Source: Vicinamibacterales bacterium
Lineage (GTDB): Bacteria > Acidobacteriota > Vicinamibacteria > Vicinamibacterales > JAKQTR01
Direction of reading: 5' to 3'
DNA length: 47,211 nt
Assembly (NCBI GenBank): GCA_025456345.1
Contig: JALOKU010000050.1
Location: 1 to 47,211, forward strand
The notes under the pieces: generated by a model
The model's database searches: none
Seen by the model: only the letters and a program-made list of their open reading frames with translations
What the model was told of the DNA's origin: nothing
Shown: positions 27,161-35,553 of the stretch, in pieces
How positions within the stretch are numbered: the first letter of the stretch is position 1
How the letters are laid out: each line of letters begins with the position of its first letter
Position numbers and translations under genes: made by a program

Positions 27161-28354
27161 GTGCGCATCAGGTACTTCGCCGACATCCGGTTTCCGCTGG
27201 AGCGCGCCAACGGCGTGCAGACCATGGAGACGTGCCACGCGCTGGCGCGCCGCGGCCACGAGGTCTGCCTCGTCGTGCGGCCCGATAGCGCCATGCCCGC
27301 GCGCGATCCGTGGGCGTACTACGGGCTGCCGCGCGTGCCGGCGCTGACCATCGAGTACGTGAGCGCGCCGGCCTCGCCGTCGGGCCGGCGCGCCGCGTAC
27401 GTGGCGCACAGCGTGTGGCGGTCGCTCGGCCGGGCGCGCGCCGACGCCATCCTCACGCGCGACCTGACGATTGCCGGCCTGCTGCTCCGGCTGCCCGCAT
27501 CGGCGCGGCCGCCGGTGGTGTACGAGTCGCACGGGTTCGCGCCGGCGGTCGGGGAAGCGCTCCCGGCGATGCTCTCGAACGCCGCCGGCCTGTCGGCGGC
27601 CAAGGGCCGGCGCCTCGAGGCCAGGGAGCGCCTGGTGTGGACCCGCGCCGGCGGCTACATCACCATCACCGCGGCGCTGGCCCGTGAACTCGAAGGCCGC
27701 TTCGGGCCGCGGCCCGGCCTCGCGGTGGTGCCGGACGGCGCGCGCCTGCCGGAACTGGACGGCGTGGGGCTGAGGCGCGACCGCGGACCCGGCGGGCCCG
27801 TCGTGGGGTACGCCGGGCATCTCTACCCGTGGAAGGGGGCCGACGTGCTCGTCGCGGCGATCGAGCGCCTGCCCGGCGTTCGCGCGCTCATCGTCGGCGG
27901 GCTCGAGGGGGAGACGGATCTCGATCGCGTCCGCGCGCTGGCCGACCGTGCGGCGCCCGGGCGGGTCACCTTCACCGGCCAGGTGGACCCGCCGCGCGTC
28001 GCGGCCCTGTTGCGGCAGGCCGATGTGCTGGCGCTGCCCAACACGCCCGGCCGCGTGTCGGCCGCCTACACCTCCCCGCTGAAGCTGTTCGAGTACATGG
28101 CGTCGGGGCGGCCCATCGTGGCCTCGGACCTGCCGGCCCTCCGCGAAATCCTGCGGCCGGACGGCAACGCGGTCCTCGTCGAAGCGGGCAGCGCGGAGGC
28201 CCTCGCGGCGGGCGTGGCGCGGGTGCTCGGCGACGGCGCGCTGGCCTCGAGGCTGGCGGCCGAGGCCCGCGAGGATGTGCGGGAGTGGACGTGGGACCGG
28301 CGCGCCGAGCGGATCGAGGCGCTCGTCGAGTCGGTGACCGGGAGGCGGGCGTGA
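27161..28354 (+). CDS. Glycosyltransferase family 4-type protein
   Basis: A 397-residue GT-B glycosyltransferase, cytoplasmic, transferring a sugar from a nucleotide sugar. The N-terminal domain opens RIRYFADIRFPLERANGVQTM, with an acceptor loop GVQ. The C-terminal Rossmann domain has GYAGHLYPWKG, the donor-binding stretch YTSPLKLFEYMASGRP and SDLPALREIL. The usual EX7E motif keeps its second Glu (FEYM) but not the first, as in the SPxKxFEYMA branch of the family. Start GTG 27161 is chosen because the conserved beta strand begins at residue 2; there is no ATG nearby. The stop overlaps the methyltransferase start (GTGA). Confidence 0.87.
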   Translation: MRIRYFADIRFPLERANGVQTMETCHALARRGHEVCLVVRPDSAMPARDPWAYYGLPRVPALTIEYVSAPASPSGRRAAYVAHSVWRSLGRARADAILTRDLTIAGLLLRLPASARPPVVYESHGFAPAVGEALPAMLSNAAGLSAAKGRRLEARERLVWTRAGGYITITAALARELEGRFGPRPGLAVVPDGARLPELDGVGLRRDRGPGGPVVGYAGHLYPWKGADVLVAAIERLPGVRALIVGGLEGETDLDRVRALADRAAPGRVTFTGQVDPPRVAALLRQADVLALPNTPGRVSAAYTSPLKLFEYMASGRPIVASDLPALREILRPDGNAVLVEAGSAEALAAGVARVLGDGALASRLAAEAREDVREWTWDRRAERIEALVESVTGRRA

Positions 28355-29415
28355 TCTCTTCGCGGCTGATGGAACTGGTGCGGTGCCCCGATTGCGGCGG
28401 GACGCTCGACGGGGCTGCGCCCGATCTCGCCTGCGGCGCCTGCCGCCGCCGGTTCGCCGCCAATGCCGAGTACCTCGTCCTGCACCCGGGCGTGAGTTTC
28501 GCCGAGCAGACCAAGTACCTCGACGAGGCGCTCCACGCCGACGCGCGCCACGAGCACGTCACGCCGCCGCTGCTCTCGGCGAAGATCCGCAACGACGTGC
28601 TGCGATCGTTCCTGGCGCCCGCGCCCGGCGACGCGGTGGTGGACCTTGGCTGCGGCAGCGGGCGCACGCTTGTCTGGAACGCCGACCTCGGCGCGTACCA
28701 GGTGGGCATCGACGTCAGCCCCTACTTCGCGCGCGAGGCGTGCGATCACGCGGACCTCGTGCTGGGCGACCTGCGCCGCCTGCCCTTCGGCGACGGCGTG
28801 TTCACGAAGGCCGCCGCGCTGGATGTCTTCGAGCACCTCTCGCGCGAGGCGCTCGCCGACGTGCTGCGCGAAACGGCGCGGGTCCTGGCGCCCGGCGGAC
28901 GGCTGTTCGTCTACAGCCACGTGCGCAAGAACTCGCCGCTCGCCGCCGGCCTCAAGCAGATCAACCGGCTCGCGCGATGGCTCGAGCGCCGCGGCCTGGT
29001 CGACCTGGCCCGGGAACGCCTGCGCAAGTCGGACCACCTGAACCCGCTCGCGGACATACCCGACCTCGAGCGCACGGTCGCCGCGGCCGGCTTCCGCATC
29101 GAACGCATCCGCTACTACACGCCGCTCATCGGCGGCTTCGTCGAAAACATCCTCGTGCGCAGCGGCGAGCACTGGCTGGCGAAGCGCGCCGTGCGCAAGC
29201 AGGCCGCCGCGGGGCGCGCGATCGACGGCAACGACGCGGCGCGCGAGGCGCGCGCCGCCGCCAAGGCCCGCGTCGGCCGCCGGGGCCCCTCCTACGCGGG
29301 GCTGCGGCTGGTCACGTGGGCCATGAAACTCGACCTGCTGCTGTTCGGCCGCGTGCGATCGGGCCCCTACTTCGCCCTGCTCAGGCGCGAGGGCGGCGGG
29401 AGCGGCCGCCCATGA
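28351..29415 (+). CDS. Class I SAM methyltransferase with N-terminal zinc ribbon
   Basis: A 354-residue protein. Residues 8-45 form a Trm112-like zinc ribbon (Cys12, Cys15, Cys28, Cys31). A class I methyltransferase domain follows, with motif I VVDLGCGSGR, an acidic residue after VGIDVSPY, and LPFGDGVFTKAAALDVFEHL as motifs II-IV. The last 100 residues (KQAAAGRAIDGNDAAREARAA and a hydrophobic end) are unassigned. In polysaccharide loci such proteins methylate sugars or lipid-linked glycans, which is the likely role here. Start GTG 28351 overlaps the preceding stop; ATG 28369 is an alternative. The stop overlaps the next gene as ATGA. Substrate unknown. Confidence 0.85.
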   Translation: MISSRLMELVRCPDCGGTLDGAAPDLACGACRRRFAANAEYLVLHPGVSFAEQTKYLDEALHADARHEHVTPPLLSAKIRNDVLRSFLAPAPGDAVVDLGCGSGRTLVWNADLGAYQVGIDVSPYFAREACDHADLVLGDLRRLPFGDGVFTKAAALDVFEHLSREALADVLRETARVLAPGGRLFVYSHVRKNSPLAAGLKQINRLARWLERRGLVDLARERLRKSDHLNPLADIPDLERTVAAAGFRIERIRYYTPLIGGFVENILVRSGEHWLAKRAVRKQAAAGRAIDGNDAAREARAAAKARVGRRGPSYAGLRLVTWAMKLDLLLFGRVRSGPYFALLRREGGGSGRP

Positions 29416-30572
29416 GGATCGTCTACGCCGCCCTCGACCAGCGCGTGCCCGGCACAACCGGCGGGTCGGTCCACGTGACGGCCGTCGCCAGCGGCCTGGC
29501 GGCTCTCGGTCACGAGGTCGACGTGCTGACCACGCCTGGCCCCGGGCCGTTTCCGGACGGGCCGGCCCGCTGGCACGCGCTGGCGCCGCCGCTCGGCCTG
29601 CGCCACCTCCGCGCCCTGCGGGCCGGGGCGGTCCGCGCGCTGGCCGACCGGGTCCGCGCGGACGTCATCATCGAGCGGTACCACAACTTCGGCGGCGAAG
29701 GGCTCCGCGCGGCGAAGGCCATCGGCGCGGTGGCCGTGCTGGAAGTCAACGCACCGGTGGTGGACTATCCCGGCTCGCCGAAGGCGCGCCTCGACAAGGC
29801 GCTGCTTGTCGAGCCCATGCGCCGCTGGCGGGACCGCCAGTGCCGCATGGCCGACCTGCTGGTCACCCCCGCCGCGGAGGTGCTCCCCGCGTTCGTGCCG
29901 CGCGGGAAGATCGTCGAGATCGAGTGGGGCGCGGACACGGAGCGGTTCGTGCCCGGCGCGGCCGGGGCCGTCCCGTTCGCGAAACGGCCCGGGGCGCTGC
30001 TCGCGGTGTTCGCCGGCGCGTTCCGCGCGTGGCACGGCGCCATCGCGCTCGTGCGGGCGATCCGCGGCCTGCGCGAGAGCGGGCGCCGCGACGTCGACGC
30101 CGTGCTCATCGGCGACGGCCCCGAGCGTGCGCGGGCCATGGCCGAGGCCGGCGGGATCGACGGCATCACCTTCACCGGCGCCGTGGCGCACGCGGGCATG
30201 CCGGCCTGTCTCGCGGCCGCGGACATCGGCGTGGCGCCGTTCGACGTGGCGGCCCACCCGCCGCTGCAGCTCGCCTTCTACTGGTCGCCCCTGAAGGTGT
30301 TCGAGTACATGGCGGCCGGCCTCCCGGTGGCCGCGCCTGCCATTCCCCGCCTCGCGCGGATCCTCGGGCCGGGGCACGAGCGGCTGCTCTACGACGCGCA
30401 GGCGCCCGGGGCCCTGGCTGACGCGCTGGCCTACGCGGCGGACCACGAGGACGAACGCCGCCGCCTGGGCGCGGCCGCCCGCCAGCGCGTCTGCGACCAG
30501 TTCAGCTGGGCGGCGCACTGCCGGACACTCGACCGCGCGATTCGCCAGCGGATGCGGCGCCGGAGCCCATGA
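29412..30572 (+). CDS. Glycosyltransferase, GT4-like
   Basis: A 386-residue GT-B fold protein starting MRIVYAALDQRVPGTTGGSVHV, with a GGSVHV acceptor loop. The C-terminal half has the donor-binding pattern VFAGAFRAWHG, LIGDGPER, and SPLKVFEYMAAGLPVAAP, again lacking the first Glu of EX7E, as in the gene at 27161. The Cys-poor N-domain includes the ERYHNFGGEG segment. It is flanked by ATGA overlaps on both sides. Specific sugar unknown; sequential transfer with its neighbours to a lipid-linked oligosaccharide is the simplest reading. Confidence 0.87.
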   Translation: MRIVYAALDQRVPGTTGGSVHVTAVASGLAALGHEVDVLTTPGPGPFPDGPARWHALAPPLGLRHLRALRAGAVRALADRVRADVIIERYHNFGGEGLRAAKAIGAVAVLEVNAPVVDYPGSPKARLDKALLVEPMRRWRDRQCRMADLLVTPAAEVLPAFVPRGKIVEIEWGADTERFVPGAAGAVPFAKRPGALLAVFAGAFRAWHGAIALVRAIRGLRESGRRDVDAVLIGDGPERARAMAEAGGIDGITFTGAVAHAGMPACLAAADIGVAPFDVAAHPPLQLAFYWSPLKVFEYMAAGLPVAAPAIPRLARILGPGHERLLYDAQAPGALADALAYAADHEDERRRLGAAARQRVCDQFSWAAHCRTLDRAIRQRMRRRSP

Positions 30573-31837
30573 TGCGGATCCTCTTCGCGACCGACGCGTT
30601 CCCTCCGGTCTGCGGCGGCAGCGGCTGGAGCACGTACGAACTGGCCCGCGGGCTGCGCGCGCGCGGCCACGAGGTGTTCATCGTGCACGCCCACGCCGGG
30701 TCGCCGGCCGAGCACGGCCGCTCGTACGACGGGTTCCGGGTCCGCGCGATCGAACAGCGCGCGCCGTCGGCGCCGTTTGTCCGCAACTACTTCAAGAACG
30801 AACGGCTGTGGGCGCGCGCGGCCCTGGAACTGCGCGCCGTCGCCGGCGAGGTCGGCGCGGACCTCATCCATGCGCAGCACGTGCTGACGTCGCCCGCCGC
30901 CGTCGCGGCCGGCGCCTCCTCGGGCGTGCCCGTGGTCTGCACGGTGCGCGACTACTGGCCCGTCTGCTACTGGGGCACGCTCATCCACGACCCGGCGTCG
31001 CCCACGCTGTGCCCGGCGTGCTCGGCCTCGATGATGACCCGGTGCATCCGGCCGCGGGCCGGCGCGGCGTGGCCCCTCGCGCTGCCGTTCATCCCGTACA
31101 TGCGCGGCAACCTCGCGCGCAAGCAGCACGCCCTTGCGGGGGCGAGCGCCGTCGTGGCGGTCAGCTCCGCGATTGCGCGCGACTTGCGCCAGCGGTCCTC
31201 GCTGCTCGCGCCGGCGCGGATCGAGATCATCCCGAACCCGGTCGACGTGGCCGCCATCCGGCGCGCCGCGCAGGCCGAGGCGCCGCCGGTGAAGGGGCCG
31301 TACGCGATCTTCGTGGGCAAGCTGGAACAGAACAAAGGCACGCAGTTTCTGCTGCCGGCCCTTGAACGGGCGGGCCTCTCCTGGCCGCTCGTGGTCGTTG
31401 GCGACGGCCGGCAGCGCGGCGCGCTCGAAGCGGACGCCCGCCGCCTGAACAGGGACGTGCGCTTCCTCGGATGGCTCGACCGGCCGCGGGTGATGGCGTG
31501 GCTGGCCCATGCGTCGCTGCTGGTGTTCCCGTCGTACGGCCCCGAGTCGCTGAGCCGCGTGCTCCTCGAGGCCGCGGCCATCGGCATCCCGATCGCCGCG
31601 ATGCACACCGGCGGGACCGGCGACATCATCGCGCACGGCGTCTCCGGCCTCCTCTCGGCAACGCCCGAGGAACTGGGCGAGCACGTGGCGCGCCTCGCGG
31701 CAGACCGCGCGCTGGCGGAGGGACTGGCCCGCCGCGCACGCGAGCACGTGGACGCGCACTTCGACACGGCCCTGGTGGTCGGCCGCGTCGAGGCGCTCTA
31801 CCGGGAGCTCATGGATGGACGTCCCCGGCATGCGTGA
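30569..31837 (+). CDS. Glycosyltransferase family 4 with cysteine-rich insert
   Basis: A 422-residue GT4 protein. The N-domain starts MMRILFATDAFPPVCGGSGWSTYELA. A Cys-rich stretch lies between the domains (RDYWPVCYWG, then CPACSASMMTRC, about residues 130-155), resembling the cysteine-bearing loop of some GT4 enzymes. The C-domain has FVGKLEQNKG and a complete EX7E motif (PESLSRVLLEA). It overlaps its upstream neighbour by 4 bp (ATGA) and the downstream gene by 8-23 bp, depending on that gene's start. Donor and acceptor are not known. The call as GT4 is firm. Confidence 0.9.
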   Translation: MMRILFATDAFPPVCGGSGWSTYELARGLRARGHEVFIVHAHAGSPAEHGRSYDGFRVRAIEQRAPSAPFVRNYFKNERLWARAALELRAVAGEVGADLIHAQHVLTSPAAVAAGASSGVPVVCTVRDYWPVCYWGTLIHDPASPTLCPACSASMMTRCIRPRAGAAWPLALPFIPYMRGNLARKQHALAGASAVVAVSSAIARDLRQRSSLLAPARIEIIPNPVDVAAIRRAAQAEAPPVKGPYAIFVGKLEQNKGTQFLLPALERAGLSWPLVVVGDGRQRGALEADARRLNRDVRFLGWLDRPRVMAWLAHASLLVFPSYGPESLSRVLLEAAAIGIPIAAMHTGGTGDIIAHGVSGLLSATPEELGEHVARLAADRALAEGLARRAREHVDAHFDTALVVGRVEALYRELMDGRPRHA

Positions 31838-33095
31838 CGGGCACTTGCGCGCCGGCGGACTCCGGGTGGCGGTCTTGACGCGCGCGGTCTCGCCGCTGCA
31901 CGGCGTCGGCGGCCTCGAACGCTCGACCTGCGACCTGGTCCGGCACCTGCTGGCGCGCGGCGCGAGGGTCGACCTGTTCACCCGGCCTCCGACGACGAGC
32001 GAACCGTGGTCGCACGAGCGCCTCGCGTTCCACTTCGTGCCGTACCGCACGTTTCCGGGAGCCGGGCGCAGGGGAACCACCATCCTCGATCGATCGACGG
32101 CGTACCCGATGTTCGGCTATCGAGTGGGGCGCGCGGCGGCCGCCATGGCCGCCGCGGGGCACCTCGACCTCGTCTACGGCCTCGGCGCGAGCACGCTCGG
32201 CTATGCCATGGCCCGCCGGCGCGCGCGGGGTTCCACGGTGCCGCTCGTGCTGAACCCGCAGGGGCTCGAGGAGTTCGGCGGCGCCGACGGCTCGTACGGC
32301 GGGCGCCCCTCGAAGCGAATCGGGTACGAGCCCCTGCGCCGCGCGGTGCGGTACTGCGCCACCGCCGCCGACCGCATCATCGCCACCGACCGTGCGCTCG
32401 AGCCGATGATCGCGCGCGCCCTCGACGTCGGCCCCGACCGCATGCGGCTGGTGCCGAACGCGGTCGACCTGGCCGACTGCGACCGCCTCGCGTCGCCCGC
32501 GGATGGCGCACGGCTGCGCGCGGCGGCCGGCATCGGCCCTGACGACGCGCTGCTGCTCAGCGTGGCGAGGCTGGAGCGCAACAAGGGCCTCCACGTGCTG
32601 GCCGACGCCCTCGGATCGCTGAAGGACCTCGCGTGGCGCTGGGTCGTGGTGGGCGACGGGCCGTTCCGCGGCGCGATCGAGGCCCGCCTCGCCGCGAACG
32701 GGATCGAGGGCCGGACCCTCATGGCCGGCCGCCTGCAGGACGCCGCGCTGCACGCCTGGTACGAGGCGGCGTCGATGTTCGTGCACCCGACCCAGTACGA
32801 GGGCAGCTCGATTGTGACCCTCGAGGCCATGTCGCACCGCCGGCCCGTTGTCGCCACCACCGCCGGCGGCCTGCCCGACAAGGTGCGTGACGGCGTGACG
32901 GGGTGGCTCGTGCCCCCGGGCGACGCGACCGCGCTCGAGCGCGCCCTGCGAACGGCGCTTGGCCCGGCGGCGAAGCTCGCTACAATGGGCGTCGCCGGCC
33001 GGGCACTGGTCGAGGCGGAGTTCTCGTGGGATCGCTCGGCCGATCGCATGCTGGCCGTCTTCGACGAACTGCTGACCCAGGCGAGGAACGCGTGA
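31815..33095 (+). CDS. Glycosyltransferase family 4
   Basis: A 426-residue GT4 enzyme. The acceptor loop HGVGGLERSTCDLVRHLL is typical (GGxER). The C-domain shows SVARLERNKGLHVL, VVVGDGPFRG and EX7E as QYEGSSIVTLEAMS, followed by TAGGLPDKVRDGVTGWLVPPGD, all standard for mannosyl/glucosyl GT4 enzymes. The start may be ATG 31815 or ATG 31830; the second gives only an 8-bp overlap with the preceding gene. The stop overlaps the next start (GTGA). It probably adds one sugar in the same pathway as its neighbours. Confidence 0.9.
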   Translation: MDVPGMRDGHLRAGGLRVAVLTRAVSPLHGVGGLERSTCDLVRHLLARGARVDLFTRPPTTSEPWSHERLAFHFVPYRTFPGAGRRGTTILDRSTAYPMFGYRVGRAAAAMAAAGHLDLVYGLGASTLGYAMARRRARGSTVPLVLNPQGLEEFGGADGSYGGRPSKRIGYEPLRRAVRYCATAADRIIATDRALEPMIARALDVGPDRMRLVPNAVDLADCDRLASPADGARLRAAAGIGPDDALLLSVARLERNKGLHVLADALGSLKDLAWRWVVVGDGPFRGAIEARLAANGIEGRTLMAGRLQDAALHAWYEAASMFVHPTQYEGSSIVTLEAMSHRRPVVATTAGGLPDKVRDGVTGWLVPPGDATALERALRTALGPAAKLATMGVAGRALVEAEFSWDRSADRMLAVFDELLTQARNA

Positions 33096-34642
33096 CCCCT
33101 ATCGAACCGAACGAGCGCACCATCGGTCAGCGCCGCGTGCTCGCCCTGGCAGGCATCCTGACCGTCGGGTTCCTGCTGCGAGTGTGGAATCTCGGCGCGG
33201 GCATTCCCTTCGCGGTCGGCATCGACGAGCCGGCGATCATGACGACCGTCGTGCGCATCCTGAAGTCGGGCAGCTTCAATCCCCACTTCTTCGAGTACCC
33301 GACCGGCTACATCTACGTGCAGCTCGGCGCCGCGATCGTGAACTTCCTCGTCGGCGCGATGCGGCACTCCTGGAAGGCCGTGGAGCAGGTGGGGCCCTCG
33401 GATTTCTATCTCTGGGGCCGTTTCGTCACCGCCGCACTCGGCACAGCCACGATCGCCCTCGTGCACCGGGCGGGGCTGCGCTGGGGGCCCGGCGTGGGGC
33501 TGGCGGCGGCCGGACTGCTGGCGGTGATGCCGATGCACGTCCGGGAGTCGCACTTCGTGCTCACCGACGTCCCGATGACCTTCGCCGTCGTCCTCACGCT
33601 GCTGCTGTCGCTGCGGGCGTCCGAGCAGCCGACGCTGCGGGCGTTTATCGCGGCCGGCGCCGCGGCCGGGCTGGCGGCGGGGATCAAATACAACGCCCTA
33701 ATGGCGTTCTCGATGCCGCTCCTGGCGGCGCTGGCCCTGGCGCGGGGGCAGCGACTGTCGCGCGGTGCCGCGGTGCTCACCGCAGCCGGGGCCTGTGTCG
33801 CCGCGTTTTTCGTGACCACCCCATTCGCGCTCATCGACCTGCCGGCGTTCCTCAACGGCTTCGGCACGCAGGCCGCCGCGTTCACGCCACGGCCGCGGAC
33901 GTCCGAGGCCAGCTGGATCATCTATGGGAAGCACCTGAGGCAGGCGTTCGGCTGGCCGGCCTGGCTGCTGGCGGCCGGCGGCGCGCTCGTCGCCCTGTTC
34001 CGGTCCTTCGCCGGGCCGGCGCGCACCAGATGGGCGTTGCTCGCGGTGTTTCCAGCGGTGTACTTCTACCTGATCAACGGCTGGGGCTTCATGTTCGCGC
34101 GCTACGCCCTGCCGATTGTCCCGTTCATCACCATCTGGGCGGCCGTCGCGCTGGTCTGGCTCGCCAGCCGGCTGGCCGCGGCGCCGGTGCCGGCCTTCGC
34201 GCGAAAGGCCGGCGTCGCCGTCCTCGTCCTGCTGGCGGTGCTGCCCGGCGCGATCAGTTCATTCACGTGGGTGCGCGGCCACGGTACCGAAACCACCCAG
34301 GCACAGGCCTGGGCGTGGATGAAAAGGTCGGTCTGGCCGAGTTCGATGATTCTCTCGGAGGCCCGAGGGCTGGACCTGCCCCCCGAGCGCTACCGATCCG
34401 AAACCGTGCCGTCGGTGGCGGGGATGGACCCCGAAGCCATCGCCGCCGCGGGCGTCGAGTGGATCGTACTCTCGTCGGATGCCTGGGGCAGCCGGCCCAG
34501 GACGGCGGGTGTGCAGGCGCCGCCCGCCGTGCCAGACGCCTACGCGCCAATCCTCGCGCGCGCCCAGGCGGTCAAGGTCATCGTTCCCACGCCGGAGAAC
34601 CCCGGGCCCGTGATCCATATCCTGCGCCTCGCGCGCCGCTGA
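33092..34642 (+). CDS. GT39-type membrane glycosyltransferase (PMT/ArnT-like)
   Basis: A 516-residue protein with about ten transmembrane segments. The first extracytoplasmic loop has Asp45-Glu46 in VGIDEPAIM, the catalytic acids of the GT-C fold, followed by HFFEYPTGYIYVQ, typical of the PMT_2 family. The central GWGFMFARYALPIVPF segment resembles the conserved RYxLP region of ArnT-like proteins. The soluble C-terminal 110 residues are likely periplasmic. It would transfer a sugar from a polyprenyl-phosphate carrier to lipid, protein or glycan outside the membrane. Start GTG 33092 overlaps the preceding stop. It is the last gene of the operon and ends at a hairpin. Confidence 0.87.
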   Translation: MTPIEPNERTIGQRRVLALAGILTVGFLLRVWNLGAGIPFAVGIDEPAIMTTVVRILKSGSFNPHFFEYPTGYIYVQLGAAIVNFLVGAMRHSWKAVEQVGPSDFYLWGRFVTAALGTATIALVHRAGLRWGPGVGLAAAGLLAVMPMHVRESHFVLTDVPMTFAVVLTLLLSLRASEQPTLRAFIAAGAAAGLAAGIKYNALMAFSMPLLAALALARGQRLSRGAAVLTAAGACVAAFFVTTPFALIDLPAFLNGFGTQAAAFTPRPRTSEASWIIYGKHLRQAFGWPAWLLAAGGALVALFRSFAGPARTRWALLAVFPAVYFYLINGWGFMFARYALPIVPFITIWAAVALVWLASRLAAAPVPAFARKAGVAVLVLLAVLPGAISSFTWVRGHGTETTQAQAWAWMKRSVWPSSMILSEARGLDLPPERYRSETVPSVAGMDPEAIAAAGVEWIVLSSDAWGSRPRTAGVQAPPAVPDAYAPILARAQAVKVIVPTPENPGPVIHILRLARR

Positions 34643-34659
34643 CCCCTCGGCGGGGTCAG
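34639..34659 (+). terminator. Hairpin overlapping the stop of the last glycan gene
   Basis: CTGACCCC (34639-34646) pairs perfectly with GGGGTCAG (34652-34659) around a 5-nt loop; the TGA inside the left arm is the stop codon. It is followed by ACACACTG, not a T-run, so termination may be weak or Rho-assisted. It lies between convergent operons. Confidence 0.5.
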
Positions 34660-34712
34660 ACACACTGAGCGCCGCCCCTGGGACTGGTTTCGTGCCTGCG
34701 TCGCGTCTGAGC

Positions 34713-35381
34713 CTACTTCGGGCGGGACTGGTAGACCTCGCGGATGTCGGCGCGCCGCCGGAGCCGGTCCATCCACGCCGACTCCGCCTGCTCGCGGCGT
34801 TCCCGCTGCAGGATGGCGGTCAGGTCGGCGAGGGCGTCGTCGAAGGTCAGCTGCCGGCCATTGCGCACGAAGCGGGCGGCGTGGCTGGCGTAGTACTCGC
34901 GCAGCTCTTCTTCCGTGGGCGGCAGCACCGAATCGAAGCGCCGCTCGACATACTGCCGGGCCGTCAGCGTGTCGCGGACCAGGCGCTGCAGCCCCCGCTC
35001 ATCGAGCCCGAGGCCCGCCAGGGCCCGGCGGTATTCGGCGTCGGAAGCGAAACGCTGCCGCATCCCGTCGAGGGCCTGGCCGAGCGCGGCAGGATCGACG
35101 TCCACGCGGTCGCCCCGCCCGGCTTCGTCGAGCACGAGCCGGCGGTCGATCAGCCGCTGCATGGCCGCCTCGATCGGATCGCGTGCGGCGCCCGGGTCCA
35201 ACAGGCCCAGCTCCAGTTCGGCGCGGGCGTCGGAGAGCAGGATGACCGTACCCGACACGATGGCGACCACGCGGTCGACCACCTGCGCTCCGCGCACGGG
35301 CGCGGCCGCCCACGCGGTCAGCACGGCGAGCGCGATGGCCGCCGCTTGTGATCGACGGCGCCTGCCTGCGTGACTTCCCAC
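34713..35381 (-). CDS. SurA N-terminal-type periplasmic chaperone, short
   Basis: A 222-residue protein with a signal peptide (residues 10-32, ending PVRGAQ) and the SurA/PrsA N-domain pattern: VVDRVVAIVSGTVILLSDARAEL, IDRRLVLDEA, and an RLVRDTLTARQYVERRF helix. No parvulin (PPIase) domain follows, so it is a chaperone-only version or a remnant of a longer SurA. It would assist outer-membrane proteins in the periplasm, which fits its position after tamB and bamA on the same strand. Start GTG 35381 is used; no ATG precedes the signal peptide. A 17-unit heptamer array separates it from bamA. Confidence 0.75.
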   Translation of the reverse strand: MGSHAGRRRRSQAAAIALAVLTAWAAAPVRGAQVVDRVVAIVSGTVILLSDARAELELGLLDPGAARDPIEAAMQRLIDRRLVLDEAGRGDRVDVDPAALGQALDGMRQRFASDAEYRRALAGLGLDERGLQRLVRDTLTARQYVERRFDSVLPPTEEELREYYASHAARFVRNGRQLTFDDALADLTAILQRERREQAESAWMDRLRRRADIREVYQSRPK

Positions 35382-35434
35382 AGTGCTTTCCAGTCCCTTC
35401 AGCGTGACATCGCGCAGCTGACAGGTGTCCTCTT

Positions 35435-35553
35435 CTTCTTGCTTCTTGCTTCTTGCTTCTTACTTCTTACTTCTTACTTCTTACTTCTTACTTCTTACTT
35501 CTTGCTTCTGTCTTCCTACTGTCTACTGTCTACTGACTACTGTCTACTTCTTC
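35435..35553. repeat. Seventeen-unit 7-bp array after the bamA stop
   Basis: All 17 units are in uninterrupted register: CTTCTTG x3, CTTCTTA x6, CTTCTTG, CTTCTGT, CTTCCTA, CTGTCTA x2, CTGACTA, CTGTCTA, CTTCTTC. The last unit overlaps the bamA stop codon (35552-35554, minus strand). CTGAC lies at 35418-35422, 12 bp outside the other end. The array shows stepwise conversion between unit families. Confidence 0.93.

Noticed and set aside
35435-35553. CRISPR array
   Set aside because: The repeat unit is 7 bp with no spacers between units, and no cas genes are present.
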